Source of the DNA: Candidatus Lumbricidiphila eiseniae
Lineage (GTDB): Bacteria > Actinomycetota > Actinomycetes > Actinomycetales > Microbacteriaceae
Length of the DNA stretch: 64,000 nucleotides
Assembly: GCA_002529645.1 (NCBI GenBank)
Contig: NAEP01000042.1
Location: 1 to 64,000 of the forward strand
Reading direction: 5' to 3'
Below, one piece after another: positions 7,587-15,320 of this stretch (positions are counted from its first letter, which is position 1; each line of letters starts with the position of its first letter). Below the pieces are notes generated by a model. The model was not told the origin of the DNA. It made no database searches and saw only the letters and a program-made list of their open reading frames with translations. The translations under genes were made by a program, and so were the position numbers.

Positions 7587-8391
7587 TCATGCGGTGCTGT
7601 CCTCAAAAAGACGTGCGTAAAGCCCGTAGGTTGCCGGGTCCGCTACCCATCGACAGTCGTTACACATCACTGCCAGATCGGGATCAGAGACATCGGGCCA
7701 TTTTACAAAAACAGCTTTACGTCCACATGTTGGGCAGTCGCGATACGCAGACGGTTTCTGTAGTGGACGGTCGGGACCATACCGTTGCGCGAGAGTGAAA
7801 ACCCCCGGTGAGGAACCCCACCCGTCGTAGCAAATATCATCATGGAAAACTGCCGCGATGCTCTCAAGGCTTGCGATCTGTTCCAACCGCACGAGAAACC
7901 ATGCAACAAGCTGTGACGCGATCTCGTGAGCGCGTTCCGGTGACATTGGCCTCCCGCCCTGAGCTTCCCGGAAATTCATCCACACCGCCACAGACGGTTG
8001 CGGTTGTCCGAGCTTTCCTCCGACAACTTCGGTCCATGACACAAGGCGGGCGTAGAGGCTATCGGATGCATCCCAGGAGGCCGATCCGTAACGGGGCCGG
8101 ACTGCCATTCCTGCCGCCGGTGATCTTGTCCCCGTACGAGGATGCTGCAAGCGGGACAAGCTGCGTACGCATAGCCATCATAAGCTCCGGGATCAGAGTG
8201 AGGGCATGATCCAGGCGATAGAAACACGAATCGCACAACACCCCGTGTCGGGCTGGCTTCGGATGCGGTGCTTCGTCCTTGTCCGGAGGTTGCCACGTGC
8301 AGCGGCGAATACACAAAGCTGTCGGAGTGTCCGACTCAGATGATATCGAGCTCTCCTGCAACGATGACTTTTTCTTCATGGACGTAGGCAT
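7587..8391 (-). pseudogene. Phage zinc-finger protein split by a frameshift
   Basis: Two overlapping frames form one protein. The upstream frame (8391-8059) carries CIRRCTWQPPD, VLCDSCFYRLDHAL and GGRNGSPAPLRIG, then runs out of frame. The downstream frame resumes at SASWDASDSLYARLVSWTEV and continues through CPTCGRKAVFV and CNDCRW, a zinc-ribbon pair. Phage proteins of this type have both Cys-rich ends with the helical middle in one chain of about 250 residues. The shift lies near 8080-8095. Mutation is the simplest reading; I see no slippery site that would argue for programmed shifting. Confidence 0.65.
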
Positions 8392-8516
8392 CAGAACGGT
8401 ATCTCATCCGCATACAACGGGACTTCGTTCGCACATCCCGCAACAGGAACAGTCCACTCCTGCAGGCGATGCCTGCCGGGATGATTTCGTTCAAACCTAA
8501 AGTTAATGCCTTTCAT
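8391..8516 (-). CDS. 41-residue small phage protein
   Basis: Too short for the track. ATG at 8516 overlaps the upstream stop (ATGA) and the stop overlaps the next ATG (TGATG), so it is locked into the operon at both ends. The product starts MKGINFRFERNHPGRHRL and ends YADEIPF. Function unknown. Confidence 0.5.
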   Translation of the reverse strand: MKGINFRFERNHPGRHRLQEWTVPVAGCANEVPLYADEIPF

Positions 8517-8851
8517 GTTGTTTTGTTCTTTCGGCTTGATTCTAAACCGTTTTTGCGTAGAACATTCCGGATTCTATCAATCGTGATTCCTGTTTGCTCA
8601 GCTATCTGCGCATTGAGTAATCTCGACTCGTGTAACGTCAAAATGCGGATAGTGACCGTGTCAGGCAGCTTAAGCCATGGTAGCTTATCAGATGGTAGAT
8701 TTTTCCGTGACCCGGAGATTTCTTTTACAATCACATCCGAAATAACATCCGCGACTTTCACTCCCCGCGAATCAGCAATATGCGCCAAACACCCATAATC
8801 CGAGTTCCACAACCGCAACACAACCGTGACCCGGAACGGCAAGGCACTCAT
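8513..8851 (-). CDS. Phage protein with C-terminal HTH-like segment
   Basis: A 112-residue protein. The C-terminal segment LLNAQIAEQTGITIDRIRNV fits a helix-turn-helix. The N-terminal part (FRVTVVLRLWNSDYGCLAHI) is not recognised. Start and stop overlap both neighbours by four bases (ATGA), typical of this early operon. Likely DNA-binding, role unknown. Confidence 0.55.
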   Translation of the reverse strand: MSALPFRVTVVLRLWNSDYGCLAHIADSRGVKVADVISDVIVKEISGSRKNLPSDKLPWLKLPDTVTIRILTLHESRLLNAQIAEQTGITIDRIRNVLRKNGLESSRKNKTT

Positions 8852-9246
8852 TCTACGGCCTCCGGTGAGTAACCCGCTGCCACCAGCTGCCGGTGGTAAA
8901 CCGCAACCTCCAACGCAAACGCAACCGGATCAGTCCCTGCCGCGACCATCGCGGCATAGTTGACCGGAAGAGGTGCTGGCTTGTGATCCGGCAGTTTGCT
9001 CGCGGCGAGTTTTTCTTCAGCGCGTTTGTCTTCACGGATTACCACCCGAGCTTGTACAAGGATATGCCGGGGTTCAACATAAGCGATATTCGGGTCCCGT
9101 CGGACAGCCGCCAAAGCACGCCGAGCAATCCCGTAATCGAGATGCCCGATTGCTTCATGCCACGCCCCCACCGTCAACGGAGTCACTTCGCGATTATCAA
9201 TCGCTGCCATGACCGTCAACAACTCGGACATTTGGGAAATCTTCAT
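8848..9246 (-). CDS. Conserved-type phage early protein, replication-associated context
   Basis: A 132-residue, largely helical protein (VGAWHEAIGHLDYGIARRALAA is preceded by a short N-terminal helix). Such proteins often follow the replication initiator in actinophages and resemble loader-type partners, but no motif proves this. A strong GGAGG eight bases before ATG 9246 fixes the start, which makes it overlap the upstream gene by 50 bases. Confidence 0.55.
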   Translation of the reverse strand: MKISQMSELLTVMAAIDNREVTPLTVGAWHEAIGHLDYGIARRALAAVRRDPNIAYVEPRHILVQARVVIREDKRAEEKLAASKLPDHKPAPLPVNYAAMVAAGTDPVAFALEVAVYHRQLVAAGYSPEAVE

Positions 9247-10024
9247 TATTTTCCTCCTTTCGAAATTTTTGAGTAAGCGCGAATGCCCGCTCCGCAGCGG
9301 TCACTTTCGGCGGCAACGGACCACGCTGGGCAGATAATCGCTCGAAGTCGCTGAGTAACCAATTACGCCAGGTAGCAAACCAATCCAGTTTCGTGCCGTT
9401 TTTGCCAGGGCGCGCCTGCCAGTAATTCACGAATTTTTCCGTTGCGAGATCGATATCCACGCCGGGACATCGTTCAGCAGCCCAAGCCCGCATTTGGTCG
9501 GTGATCGTGAAATCATCCGGGATGCGCGCGCCGCGCGCTACAACACCTACGTCAGTAGGTGTTGTTAAGCGGTCGGGTCGGGTCGGGTCGGGAAGAGCGG
9601 ATAAAGACATCGCAAGGTCCGGGGCAGGACGCACATGTCCCAACGGGACAGCTGTGAGCGCCCCAGACTCTGTCTCACCTTTGTCCTGTTGGGACTTTGC
9701 TGTCTTCGCTGCTCGCCAGGTTGCTTTTCGGTCAGCTTCCTGCTTACGTCGCGAGTGAACCTCGTTCCGTGTTGGCTGATACTCATCCCAGTCATGGAAT
9801 TTCCACCCGTCTGAGACCGCGTCCCAGTACCCCACTGTGACAAGTTCCGCAGCTATCTCCGGCCCTGCTGAGAAAATTGGTAGAACATGGATCGGTATGT
9901 GTCCGTCTGTTAGCTGTTGTGATGCCCATGATCCGGCTCGTACCCATAACGCAATCGCAGCAGAGGTCAGCTCCAAAGTCTTCGGGTGTGCCCACCATGT
10001 GTCATCAATCTTGAACCACGCCAT
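9197..10024 (-). CDS. Phage replication-initiator-like protein
   Basis: About 275 residues. The N-terminal 90 residues (MAWFKIDDTWWAHPKTLEL, ALWVRAGSWASQQLTDGHIP) match the winged-helix start of many actinophage replication/DnaD-like proteins; the middle is a basic, variable linker; the C-terminal region (FVNYWQARPGKNGTKLDWFA, WRNWLLSDF) is the conserved DnaD/DnaT-like end. I take ATG 10024 with AAGGAG upstream, which overlaps the HNH stop as TGATG, rather than the track's TTG. A palindrome and GGGTC repeats lie inside the linker region of the gene, see the separate entry. Confidence 0.65.
   Translation of the reverse strand: MAWFKIDDTWWAHPKTLELTSAAIALWVRAGSWASQQLTDGHIPIHVLPIFSAGPEIAAELVTVGYWDAVSDGWKFHDWDEYQPTRNEVHSRRKQEADRKATWRAAKTAKSQQDKGETESGALTAVPLGHVRPAPDLAMSLSALPDPTRPDRLTTPTDVGVVARGARIPDDFTITDQMRAWAAERCPGVDIDLATEKFVNYWQARPGKNGTKLDWFATWRNWLLSDFERLSAQRGPLPPKVTAAERAFALTQKFRKEENNEDFPNVRVVDGHGSD
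9540..9592. promoter_or_regulatory. Palindrome plus GGGTC tandem repeats inside the replication gene
   Basis: ACAACACCTAC / GTAGGTGTTGT forms a perfect 11-bp inverted repeat around GTCA at 9540-9565, followed within 5-27 bases by four tandem GGGTC-type units (about 9571-9592). They fall in the variable linker of the replication-initiator-like gene. Phage origins are often embedded in the initiator gene, so this is a candidate origin. It does not interrupt the frame. Confidence 0.4.
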
Positions 10025-10437
10025 CAAATACTCTCCTTAAAAGCAAAATTGTGGACTGCAAACCCACCCTCGACCCGCACAAGTGTCTGTAGATCTACAT
10101 CTACGATGTCGCTATCCGAGTTCAAATACACCCAGTACCCGCGGTAAAGAACTGGCACACTGGCGGGATCGATGTATGACCGTACTGCCCAGCCGCGTTT
10201 GTATCTGGTTGTTTCGGTATGTGCTCCTCCATGGCAGCCGGTGTGGTTGTCCCATCTGCACACGTGTAACAAGTTCTCGACGGTGTTCATTGTGCTGTGT
10301 GATCTGTGAACTCTGTGGCAGATTTCGGCTGCGCTGTGTAGTCCGCATATCTCGCACACACCAAGGGAGCGGTCCGCGATCAGCTCGTAGATACGGCGAC
10401 GTGAGGGTCTCGTAGGCGTGGGGTTAGGGGTGCCCAT
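10024..10437 (-). CDS. HNH endonuclease
   Basis: From ATG 10437 about 137 residues: RRIYELIADRSLGVCEICG with the first Cys pair, AEICHRVHRS with the central His, HVCRWDNHTGCHGGAH with the Asn and final His, i.e. a complete HNH pattern, then a C-terminal domain ending HNFAFKESI. The first 40 residues of the track ORF belong to the overlapping 3' end of the DUF2303 gene in another frame; ATG 10437 overlaps that region and is preferred. Probably a phage nicking or packaging-type nuclease, or a homing nuclease. Confidence 0.7.
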   Translation of the reverse strand: MGTPNPTPTRPSRRRIYELIADRSLGVCEICGLHSAAEICHRVHRSHSTMNTVENLLHVCRWDNHTGCHGGAHTETTRYKRGWAVRSYIDPASVPVLYRGYWVYLNSDSDIVDVDLQTLVRVEGGFAVHNFAFKESI

Positions 10438-11274
10438 AGAAGATTGGGACAGTCCCGATGCCGGGATGGATTTGTTTTTTGGCATCGGTCTTGCCGTCGC
10501 GGATTTCTGAGAGTATGTCCACGAAAGCTGCTTCGAGCACGTTTTCTGGGCGTTCAAGCGTGTATCCTAAGCGTGAACCATCGCTAGATATACGATATCG
10601 GAATTGTGCCCATAGCGAGCATATCGGGCCACCGATGCAGGGACGTATCGCAAGCTGTATTCGCTTCGGAATTTCGATGCTGCTTTTTGTCCAACTTTCG
10701 CTGCAACAATCTCGTTGTATCCAAATTGCACCGCACCAGAGTCGAGACGAACCGCGGATGTAAAATCTGCGTTTTTCTTCGCTTCAAAAGTTGTCGCGAT
10801 TTCGATCAAACGAGCATGGCCAGGCTCTATCACATCCAAAGTCCGAGCCTCAATGAATTCAGCGAACTCGATCTGCTTTAGCCATATACCATCAATGGTA
10901 TGCCACTCAAGCCAGGGTTTGGTGTGTTCCAAAATGAGTTCGAGTCGATGATCAGACCAACCAGCTTTGGAACCTGATCCTCCATGCCCATTGATGATCG
11001 CTACGACTTTCGATGTGGACGTATGGGCATAAACCTCAGTTCCTGGGAGTACGTGTCGGTTCACATACGCCACAAAGGAAGCAGCGTTAGCGACAGTGAC
11101 AGTTCCTTTCGCACAGCATGGATGAGACAGAAATTTTTCGGTATCAATGGCTTCGATACCGCCACGGTTTGACAGAGCTGTATAGATCGTGCCCGCTGTG
11201 ACCGACCATGGGGTAAGCGCCTGTTGCGTCAACACAGAAATAGCAGTGGCCTCGGTAGAGGATTCGGTGTTCAT
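10424..11274 (-). pseudogene. DUF2303 family phage protein, frameshifted
   Basis: The first frame (ATG 11274) matches DUF2303: SFVAYVNRHVLPGTEVYA, GWSDHRLELILEH, EFAEFIEARTLDVIEP. It then leaves frame after KVGQKAAS. A second frame starting at EIPKRIQLAIRPCIGG and running through WAQFRYRIS to PIFYGHP (stop 10424) is the expected C-terminal barrel of the family. One base lost or gained near 10655-10665 explains the split. The gene sits in the early operon between a small protein and the HNH gene. In this state the product is truncated with a false tail. Confidence 0.7.
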
Positions 11275-11501
11275 GAGTTTGGTACCTCTCTGATTTCTCC
11301 GGTTTTCGGGTCCGTGTTAACGGTACAGATATCGTCATCGAATAGCGGCATCGCGGTTGGATCGGTTCGTTGCAACCTGTTACCGTCACCCACGAAAGCC
11401 ATTGATCCTTCACGGGTTCTTTCCGGCACACGGAGCCGGAAAGTGTCATTGACAATTACCGTCTGACCGCCACCATCCACCGGTTTCACCTCGAATATCA
11501 C
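11271..11501 (-). CDS. Small phage early protein
   Basis: A 76-residue, mostly beta-type protein (GGGQTVIVNDTFRLRVPERT, PLFDDDICTVNTDPKTGE). GTG start overlapping the upstream stop; stop overlapping the ATG of the DUF2303 gene. Not recognised. Confidence 0.5.
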   Translation of the reverse strand: MIFEVKPVDGGGQTVIVNDTFRLRVPERTREGSMAFVGDGNRLQRTDPTAMPLFDDDICTVNTDPKTGEIREVPNS

Positions 11502-11647
11502 CGAGCGAGTGCCTTTTTCCCCGTGCTACGAACCCCCTCAATGAGTTTGGCTATATTTTCTGCCAACTTAGCATCAGTCTTGGGCTGGATAGTCGCAAGC
11601 ATCGCAGCGAAACTACCCAAATCGTTTTCTGTCACAGTACTACTCAT
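11498..11647 (-). CDS. 49-residue helical phage protein
   Basis: The track begins this frame at 11875, but AAGGAG lies directly before ATG 11647, giving MSSTVTENDLGSFAAMLATI and a basic C-terminus (GKKALAR). The stop overlaps the next GTG. Function unknown. Confidence 0.5.
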   Translation of the reverse strand: MSSTVTENDLGSFAAMLATIQPKTDAKLAENIAKLIEGVRSTGKKALAR

Positions 11648-11735
11648 TTTTCTCCTTATTTGATTTTGCAGAACGCACCAGCCAGCGGCGCGAAGTACGC
11701 GCTCGTCTGACAGGTTGCTCATCGCACTTCCTCGT

Positions 11736-11900
11736 TCACGCTGTGACTTGGAAAAACACACCGCCCGAATACGGCCCTGAAAAGCTCGAGTCTCCCCAGA
11801 AAAAGGACAGCCTCGGGAGCGCGCATAGATGTCCATGTTTGACATCACCCACATCCACCAACTTTGTGCGCCCACAGGGCACAGGTGCAGTATTTCCCAT
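11736..11900 (-). CDS. 54-residue phage protein
   Basis: Not in the track. ATG 11900 (or in-frame ATG 11912) opens MGNTAPVPCGRTKLVDVGDV and ends SGGVFFQVTA. The composition is protein-like and the frame lies between two early genes. A neighbouring frame ends TSAYFAPLAGAFCKIK near 11650, resembling the SAYLTPLTNAL end of the 12575-12853 gene, so a decayed duplicate may overlap here. Confidence 0.4.
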   Translation of the reverse strand: MGNTAPVPCGRTKLVDVGDVKHGHLCALPRLSFFWGDSSFSGPYSGGVFFQVTA

Positions 11901-11918
11901 TAGAGCTGCCATCCTTTT

Positions 11919-12585
11919 CTAAGCACTCCGCCATAACGGAACATTTTCCTTTTCTTCAGCCAACACGCTCGCGTCCACCCCACTCAACCGCTTATGCAAC
12001 TCGGCAAACCCTTTCGCCGTAATGCGAACCGTTGGTGATGACAGTTCCATAAGCCCGGTATTGGTGTTCAGGAAAGTCGCCCCTGACCGTTCCACTAAAC
12101 GCCCACAATCCACCTGCGGCTGACGGCGTAAGCGCCGCGACTTTAACCTCCAAGACCTCTGCCCGACGTGCCTCCTCCGCAGCAAGTTCCAACGCTTCCG
12201 CGAAATTGGTCGGCACGGCCCGCAGTGGCGTGAGTTCCTGTTTCCGTGTCTGAACCGCGAAATACTGTTGCAACGCCGCGATCTCCGGCTTCCGTGCATC
12301 CGCGTTCTGAAAAAGGATGTAGCACCCATACCGAGTCAACCGGTAGTCCTCCACCTGCCGAGACACACCTGAGCCAACCAGAACCATTTTCGCGGCACCG
12401 CGAAAATGGTCAGCCGGGTCCAAACCAGACACCTCAACAGATTGGATAGCACGAGATATCGCGTCACGAAACCTCTCCCACCGCTCGTACCCAGTGAACG
12501 GCATCAGCTCCCGCGCCGACCACTCCTCACCCTCCAACGTCACCGTCCTAAGACTGTCCAGCGACGCCCCCACATCAATGTTCAT
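11919..12585 (-). pseudogene. Phage antirepressor (BRO/DinD-like N-domain, KilAC remnant), frameshifted
   Basis: The first frame, from ATG 12585 with AAGGGA upstream, encodes an antirepressor N-domain: WSARELMPFTGYERWERFRD, DHFRGAAKMVLVGSGV, LTRYGCYILFQNADARKPEI. After the coiled linker it leaves frame at LTPSAAG. A second frame gives QVDCGRLVERSGATFLN and VRITAKGFAELHKRL, the last part of a KilAC domain. The first half of KilAC is absent, so both a deletion and a frame change occurred near 12115-12130. The N-domain alone might still be made. Confidence 0.65.
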
Positions 12586-12853
12586 GCGCGTTCCCTTCAC
12601 GTAGGGCATTAGTCAGTGGTGTGAGGTACGCGCTCATCCGCATCGGCATCAAGGCCACCTCTCCGACATCCACCACACCGGGCAGAAAAGGCAGCACGAT
12701 AGCGAGATCATGCAGCTGGCCATCATCACTCATACACACCGGACTCGCCAGGATGTACGACCCACCCGGTGTCAGGTAACCCTCCAAAAACGGAGTGTGA
12801 AATGGTCTACGTGCCAGAATGTCAGCCAACACCTCTGCCGGGTACGTACTCAC
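12575..12853 (-). CDS. Small phage early protein
   Basis: A 92-residue protein with GYLTPGGSYILASPV, LAIVLPFLPGVVDVGEVALM and the end MSAYLTPLTNAL. GTG start overlapping the upstream stop, and its 3' end overlaps the antirepressor start. Not recognised. Confidence 0.5.
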   Translation of the reverse strand: MSTYPAEVLADILARRPFHTPFLEGYLTPGGSYILASPVCMSDDGQLHDLAIVLPFLPGVVDVGEVALMPMRMSAYLTPLTNALREGNAHEH

Positions 12854-13134
12854 GCCACCACCCCCTCAGAGGAGAGGTAAGTACGAAGCTGAAACACCGT
12901 TGAAGCCTCCGAACCAGTACGCGACGACGCACCAGGTAAGGAAGCGTCGGGTGCCTGAAACGCCGTAACCATTCGGCTCCGCCGCTTTTCCCCGGAGGGT
13001 TTTGTATGACGACGCGCCACCCGACTCATAGAGTCAAAAAAGGCCATGAGTCGGATGGCCCACCGATGGTTACTGGACGTTTCAAGTCCGGTGCCAACCG
13101 GGCCACGCTGTATGCGTGCTGTCAACCCTTTCAT
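12850..13134 (-). CDS. Small phage early protein
   Basis: The track extends this frame to 13230, but ATG 13134 overlaps the stop of the preceding gene as ATGA and gives a 94-residue product (GLETSSNHRWAIRLMAFFDS). Its stop overlaps the next GTG. Unbroken four-base overlaps support reality. Function unknown. Confidence 0.45.
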   Translation of the reverse strand: MKGLTARIQRGPVGTGLETSSNHRWAIRLMAFFDSMSRVARRHTKPSGEKRRSRMVTAFQAPDASLPGASSRTGSEASTVFQLRTYLSSEGVVA

Positions 13135-13400
13135 GAGGCACTCCGGCGTCGTGGGACGGCGACCGGTAGTCGTGACACGGACCGTACCTTTGATCCCACG
13201 GTCGGTGTTGAGTCCAGTCCCATCACCCACGCTTCAACCTCAGCTGCTGGGTATGTGATGAGCTTGCTTGTGACGCGCTTGTTGGGTAGGCCCGCCTGGC
13301 GTAGATTCCGCACGACCTCACGACGGGCTTTCTCGTCCCGCTCCAATAGGGTCGGGAAGAACTCAGCTACTACCTGTGTCTCAGACAGAAACCGACTCAC
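13131..13400 (-). CDS. Small DNA-binding-like phage protein
   Basis: An 89-residue protein beginning MSRFLSETQVVAEFFPTLLE with RREVVRNLRQAGLPNKRVTS and a basic tail (PVAVPRRRSAS). The FLSETQVVAEF opening and VRNLRQAG helix resemble excisionase-like HTH proteins. Second gene of the leftward operon, overlapping both neighbours. Excisionase or Cro-adjacent regulator by position. Confidence 0.5.
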   Translation of the reverse strand: MSRFLSETQVVAEFFPTLLERDEKARREVVRNLRQAGLPNKRVTSKLITYPAAEVEAWVMGLDSTPTVGSKVRSVSRLPVAVPRRRSAS

Positions 13401-13627
13401 GCCGCCACACCCTCAGACAGCCACAGGGCCGGATCAACATCTAGTGCGGCGCTTAGCGCGCGGAATTCGGCCAGTGTCAAGAGGTCGCCGTTGCGAATTT
13501 TCCTTGTCAATGTTGGTCGTGGTATCCCAGTTGCCTTGGCGAGGTCGTCAAGACTCGGTACTGGTACAAGGGAGAGCCGGAATGCGTCTATGCGATCACC
13601 GAGCGGTGCGTATGGGTTAGTGGCCAT
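13397..13627 (-). CDS. HTH protein, leftward side of the lysogeny switch (Cro-like)
   Basis: A 76-residue XRE-type protein: SLDDLAKATGIPRPTLTRKI is a clear helix-turn-helix, followed by LTLAEFRALSAALDVDPAL, typical of small phage regulators. First gene of the leftward early operon and divergent from the 13729 HTH gene, separated by about 100 bases with GACCA/TGGTC sites. Position suggests Cro; family membership is firmer than role. Confidence 0.65.
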   Translation of the reverse strand: MATNPYAPLGDRIDAFRLSLVPVPSLDDLAKATGIPRPTLTRKIRNGDLLTLAEFRALSAALDVDPALWLSEGVAA

Positions 13628-13728
13628 ACCGTTATCTTAGTGACCAAATGGTCTCTAACACAAGATTTTGGTTTTCCTTGGTGTGTCGTGGTCCCTAAAA
13701 CGACCAACTGACTGGGTATACTGCAAGC
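13628..13728. promoter_or_regulatory. Divergent control region of the lysogeny switch
   Basis: The 101 bases between two divergent HTH genes contain the palindrome GACCAAATGGTC and a second pair GGTCCC...CGACCA, so TGGTC half-sites recur on both sides. TATACT lies about 10 bases before the rightward ATG and could be its -10 element, implying a short leader. Repressor binding is inferred from symmetry. Confidence 0.5.
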
Positions 13729-13980
13729 ATGCCCAGACCAGCGACCGGTATCCCGGAAAATGAAGCCGCCGCCGCGCACTTTCGGGCGTTGAAGGCTGCG
13801 AAGCGTTTCACCTTCCCACGGCTCGAGCAGGCAACGGGTATCAAGCAGGCTCAGCTAAAACGCCTGTTCCTCGATCAGGCCACGTTCACGCTTGGAGACG
13901 TGAGGAAGATTTCGATCGCGCTCGGTGTTGATCCTCATGTCGAGTTTGTGAAGATTCTCACTGAAGTAGACAGCGACTAA
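13729..13980 (+). CDS. HTH repressor-like protein, rightward side of the switch
   Basis: An 83-residue XRE-type protein with FTFPRLEQATGIKQAQLKRL as helix-turn-helix and FTLGDVRKISIALGVDP after it. Divergent from the Cro-like gene, reading towards the integrase end, the usual position of the immunity repressor. It lacks a long C-terminal oligomerisation or protease domain, so it would not be a LexA/CI-type self-cleaving repressor. Confidence 0.6.
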   Translation: MPRPATGIPENEAAAAHFRALKAAKRFTFPRLEQATGIKQAQLKRLFLDQATFTLGDVRKISIALGVDPHVEFVKILTEVDSD

Positions 13981-14058
13981 GTTCCCCACAGCCGGGTCAG
14001 CGCGCAGACGAATGATCTGCCACAGCTGGGTGCTGTCCGTGAGCTCTGTGCCCATGCT

Positions 14059-14124
14059 CTACAGGAAGTCTCCGGCTCGTTTAAGCTCCTCAGTGGCATC
14101 AGTCGAAGTGCGTTTGTCGTTCAT
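14059..14124 (-). CDS. 21-residue ORF with strong ribosome-binding site
   Basis: AAAGGAGGG lies six bases before ATG 14124 (minus strand). The product is MNDKRTSTDATEELKRAGDF plus Leu. It converges on the repressor gene. The strong RBS is the only support; the short length may reflect an early stop in a once longer gene. Confidence 0.3.
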   Translation of the reverse strand: MNDKRTSTDATEELKRAGDFL

Positions 14125-14136
14125 CGTGTCCCTCCT

Positions 14137-14404
14137 TTGGGAAAATTTGGAGTCAAGCTGTGCTGCTGCTTGGGCTCCCCTGTCAGGCTACCTTGGTTGC
14201 AGAACACTCTCAAGCTCTCCGCTCCCACGCCCTCCGCCTTTGAAGGAGGCGGTGCTGTGCGCGCGGCGCGTGATCTACGGCCAAAAATACCCTTACGAAA
14301 GCCGGATCGGCGTCGCTGTGCGCGCGGCGCGTGACCTGCTCGATTCGATTGTCGGCACGGTCGAGCTAGACGAGGCGATCGACAACTACCTACGCGCTTC
14401 CTGA
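14137..14404 (+). pseudogene. Short prophage ORF interrupted by a 61-bp repeat-spacer unit
   Basis: One frame reads LKLSAPTPSAFEGGGAVRAA then RDL and is lost; 61 bases later the same repeat re-enters in another frame as GVAVRAARDLLDSIVG and continues to DEAIDNYLRAS at 14404. Deleting one repeat plus spacer gives the continuous reading GGGAVRAARDLLDSIVGTVE. The N-terminal limit is uncertain. Function unknown. Confidence 0.55.
14249..14337. repeat. 28-bp direct repeat pair with 33-bp spacer (locus M)
   Basis: Copies 14249-14276 and 14310-14337 differ at three positions; the spacer is 33 bases, period 61. The repeat core TGTGCGCGCGGCGCGTGA contains overlapping GCGCGC/GCGCG symmetry. The repeat is coding sequence of the interrupted ORF in which it lies. 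Confidence 0.8.
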
Positions 14405-14532
14405 GTCTGCGCGCTTGGGTCACTGGGGCAGGAGCTGTGCGGGCTCACCCATGCGCAGCTGCCTATTCGGAGGCCGCTCATGTCGGGGGATCCCGGTGGC
14501 GCTGCCGTTCCTCACCCGCAAACAGTAGCCTT

Positions 14533-14645
14533 GTCAACGGTCGCCGCGCATGAGACCGCCGCGGGAGAGGGCACCGGGTCAGATACCGGAAGCCTGGCGG
14601 GTCACAGACCGACAAACGCGGCTTCAAACGCAAAGCAGATTCCAA
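14533..14645 (+). pseudogene. Remnant of the 5' end of a second integrase gene
   Basis: This stretch is a diverged copy of the first about 110 bases of the intact integrase (15323 onward): shared blocks GAGACCGCCGCGG, ACCGGGTCAG, GGGTCACAGACCGA and AAACGCGGCTT, with indels that break the frame. Similarity ends abruptly at about 14645. It shows that a related integrase gene once lay here, for example from an earlier or tandem element or a duplication of the int 5' end. Confidence 0.7.
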
Positions 14646-14718
14646 TCCGTGATGTGGGCGAAATACTCGGTCGTCTAGCGCAACTTGCCAAACTGTCTAG
14701 GCTAGATAGCCTGGCAGC

Positions 14719-14919
14719 GTGAGGCGGGAAAGCCTCAAAAGACAGATCATGAAGATCGCCAAGCTGAACAACGTAACCGTCGAGTTCACAGAAGGTGGGA
14801 GCCACGAACACTGTCGAATCAACGGTCACCTTGTCACCGTGCTGCCCCGTCGCACCGAGGTCAACGAACTCACCGCGAGAGGAATTCTCAAAGACATCAG
14901 GAAAGCGGCGACCGAATAG
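14719..14919 (+). CDS. hicA: HicA-like mRNA interferase toxin
   Basis: A 66-residue protein with the HicA fold signature: N-terminal helix (SLKRQIMKIAKLNN), VEFTEGGSHEHCRINGH with the catalytic-type His, and VTVLPRRTEVNELTARGILK. HicA family members bind ribosome-associated mRNA and cut it. The GTG start at 14719 is taken because the preceding helix is conserved in the family; ATG 14749 is the alternative. Followed 21 bases later by a HicB-like gene, so this is a probable toxin-antitoxin pair stabilising the prophage. Confidence 0.7.
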   Translation: MRRESLKRQIMKIAKLNNVTVEFTEGGSHEHCRINGHLVTVLPRRTEVNELTARGILKDIRKAATE

Positions 14920-14940
14920 GGTGCCAGAAGGGAGAACATC

Positions 14941-15318
14941 GTGACCATCACCTACACCGTGACTGCTGAGCGCAGCGGTCGATTCTGGGCAATCGACATC
15001 CCCGAAATCCAGGGCGGACACACCCAAGCCCGATCACTCACAGAGGTCGATGTGATGGCACGCGACTGCATTTGCATCCTCAAAGACATACCAGCAGACA
15101 GCTTCGATATTGATGTGTCAGTGAAACTGCCCACCACAGCACAGGAACACCTCACCGCCGCACGTTCCCTGTCCGCTCAAGCTGTCGCCGTTCAGGCAAA
15201 AGCTGCAGCCGAGTCACGAGCTGCGGCCCGCGAACTCAAAGCTGCTGGTCTCACTCTCCGTGAAATCGGCATAGTGCTCGGAGTCTCACACCAGCGTGCA
15301 CATCAACTTGTCCACTGA
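14941..15318 (+). CDS. hicB: HicB-like antitoxin with C-terminal HTH
   Basis: A 125-residue protein. Residues 1-60 form the partially degraded RNase H-like HicB domain (TYTVTAERSGRFWAIDIPEI, then GGHTQARSLTEVDVMARDCI). Residues about 65-100 are an Ala-rich helix, and the end (LTLREIGIVLGVSHQRAHQL) is a helix-turn-helix. It would neutralise the upstream HicA-like toxin and repress the operon. GTG start with AAGGGAG upstream. Confidence 0.7.
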   Translation: MTITYTVTAERSGRFWAIDIPEIQGGHTQARSLTEVDVMARDCICILKDIPADSFDIDVSVKLPTTAQEHLTAARSLSAQAVAVQAKAAAESRAAARELKAAGLTLREIGIVLGVSHQRAHQLVH

Positions 15319-15320
15319 CA

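Noticed and set aside
10424-11274. Programmed ribosomal frameshift in the DUF2303 gene
   Set aside because: No slippery heptamer or downstream structure is visible and other genes of the prophage are also broken; mutation is simpler.
13006-13620. A 204-residue plus-strand ORF
   Set aside because: It is the shadow of three overlapping minus-strand phage genes with consistent starts and HTH motifs.
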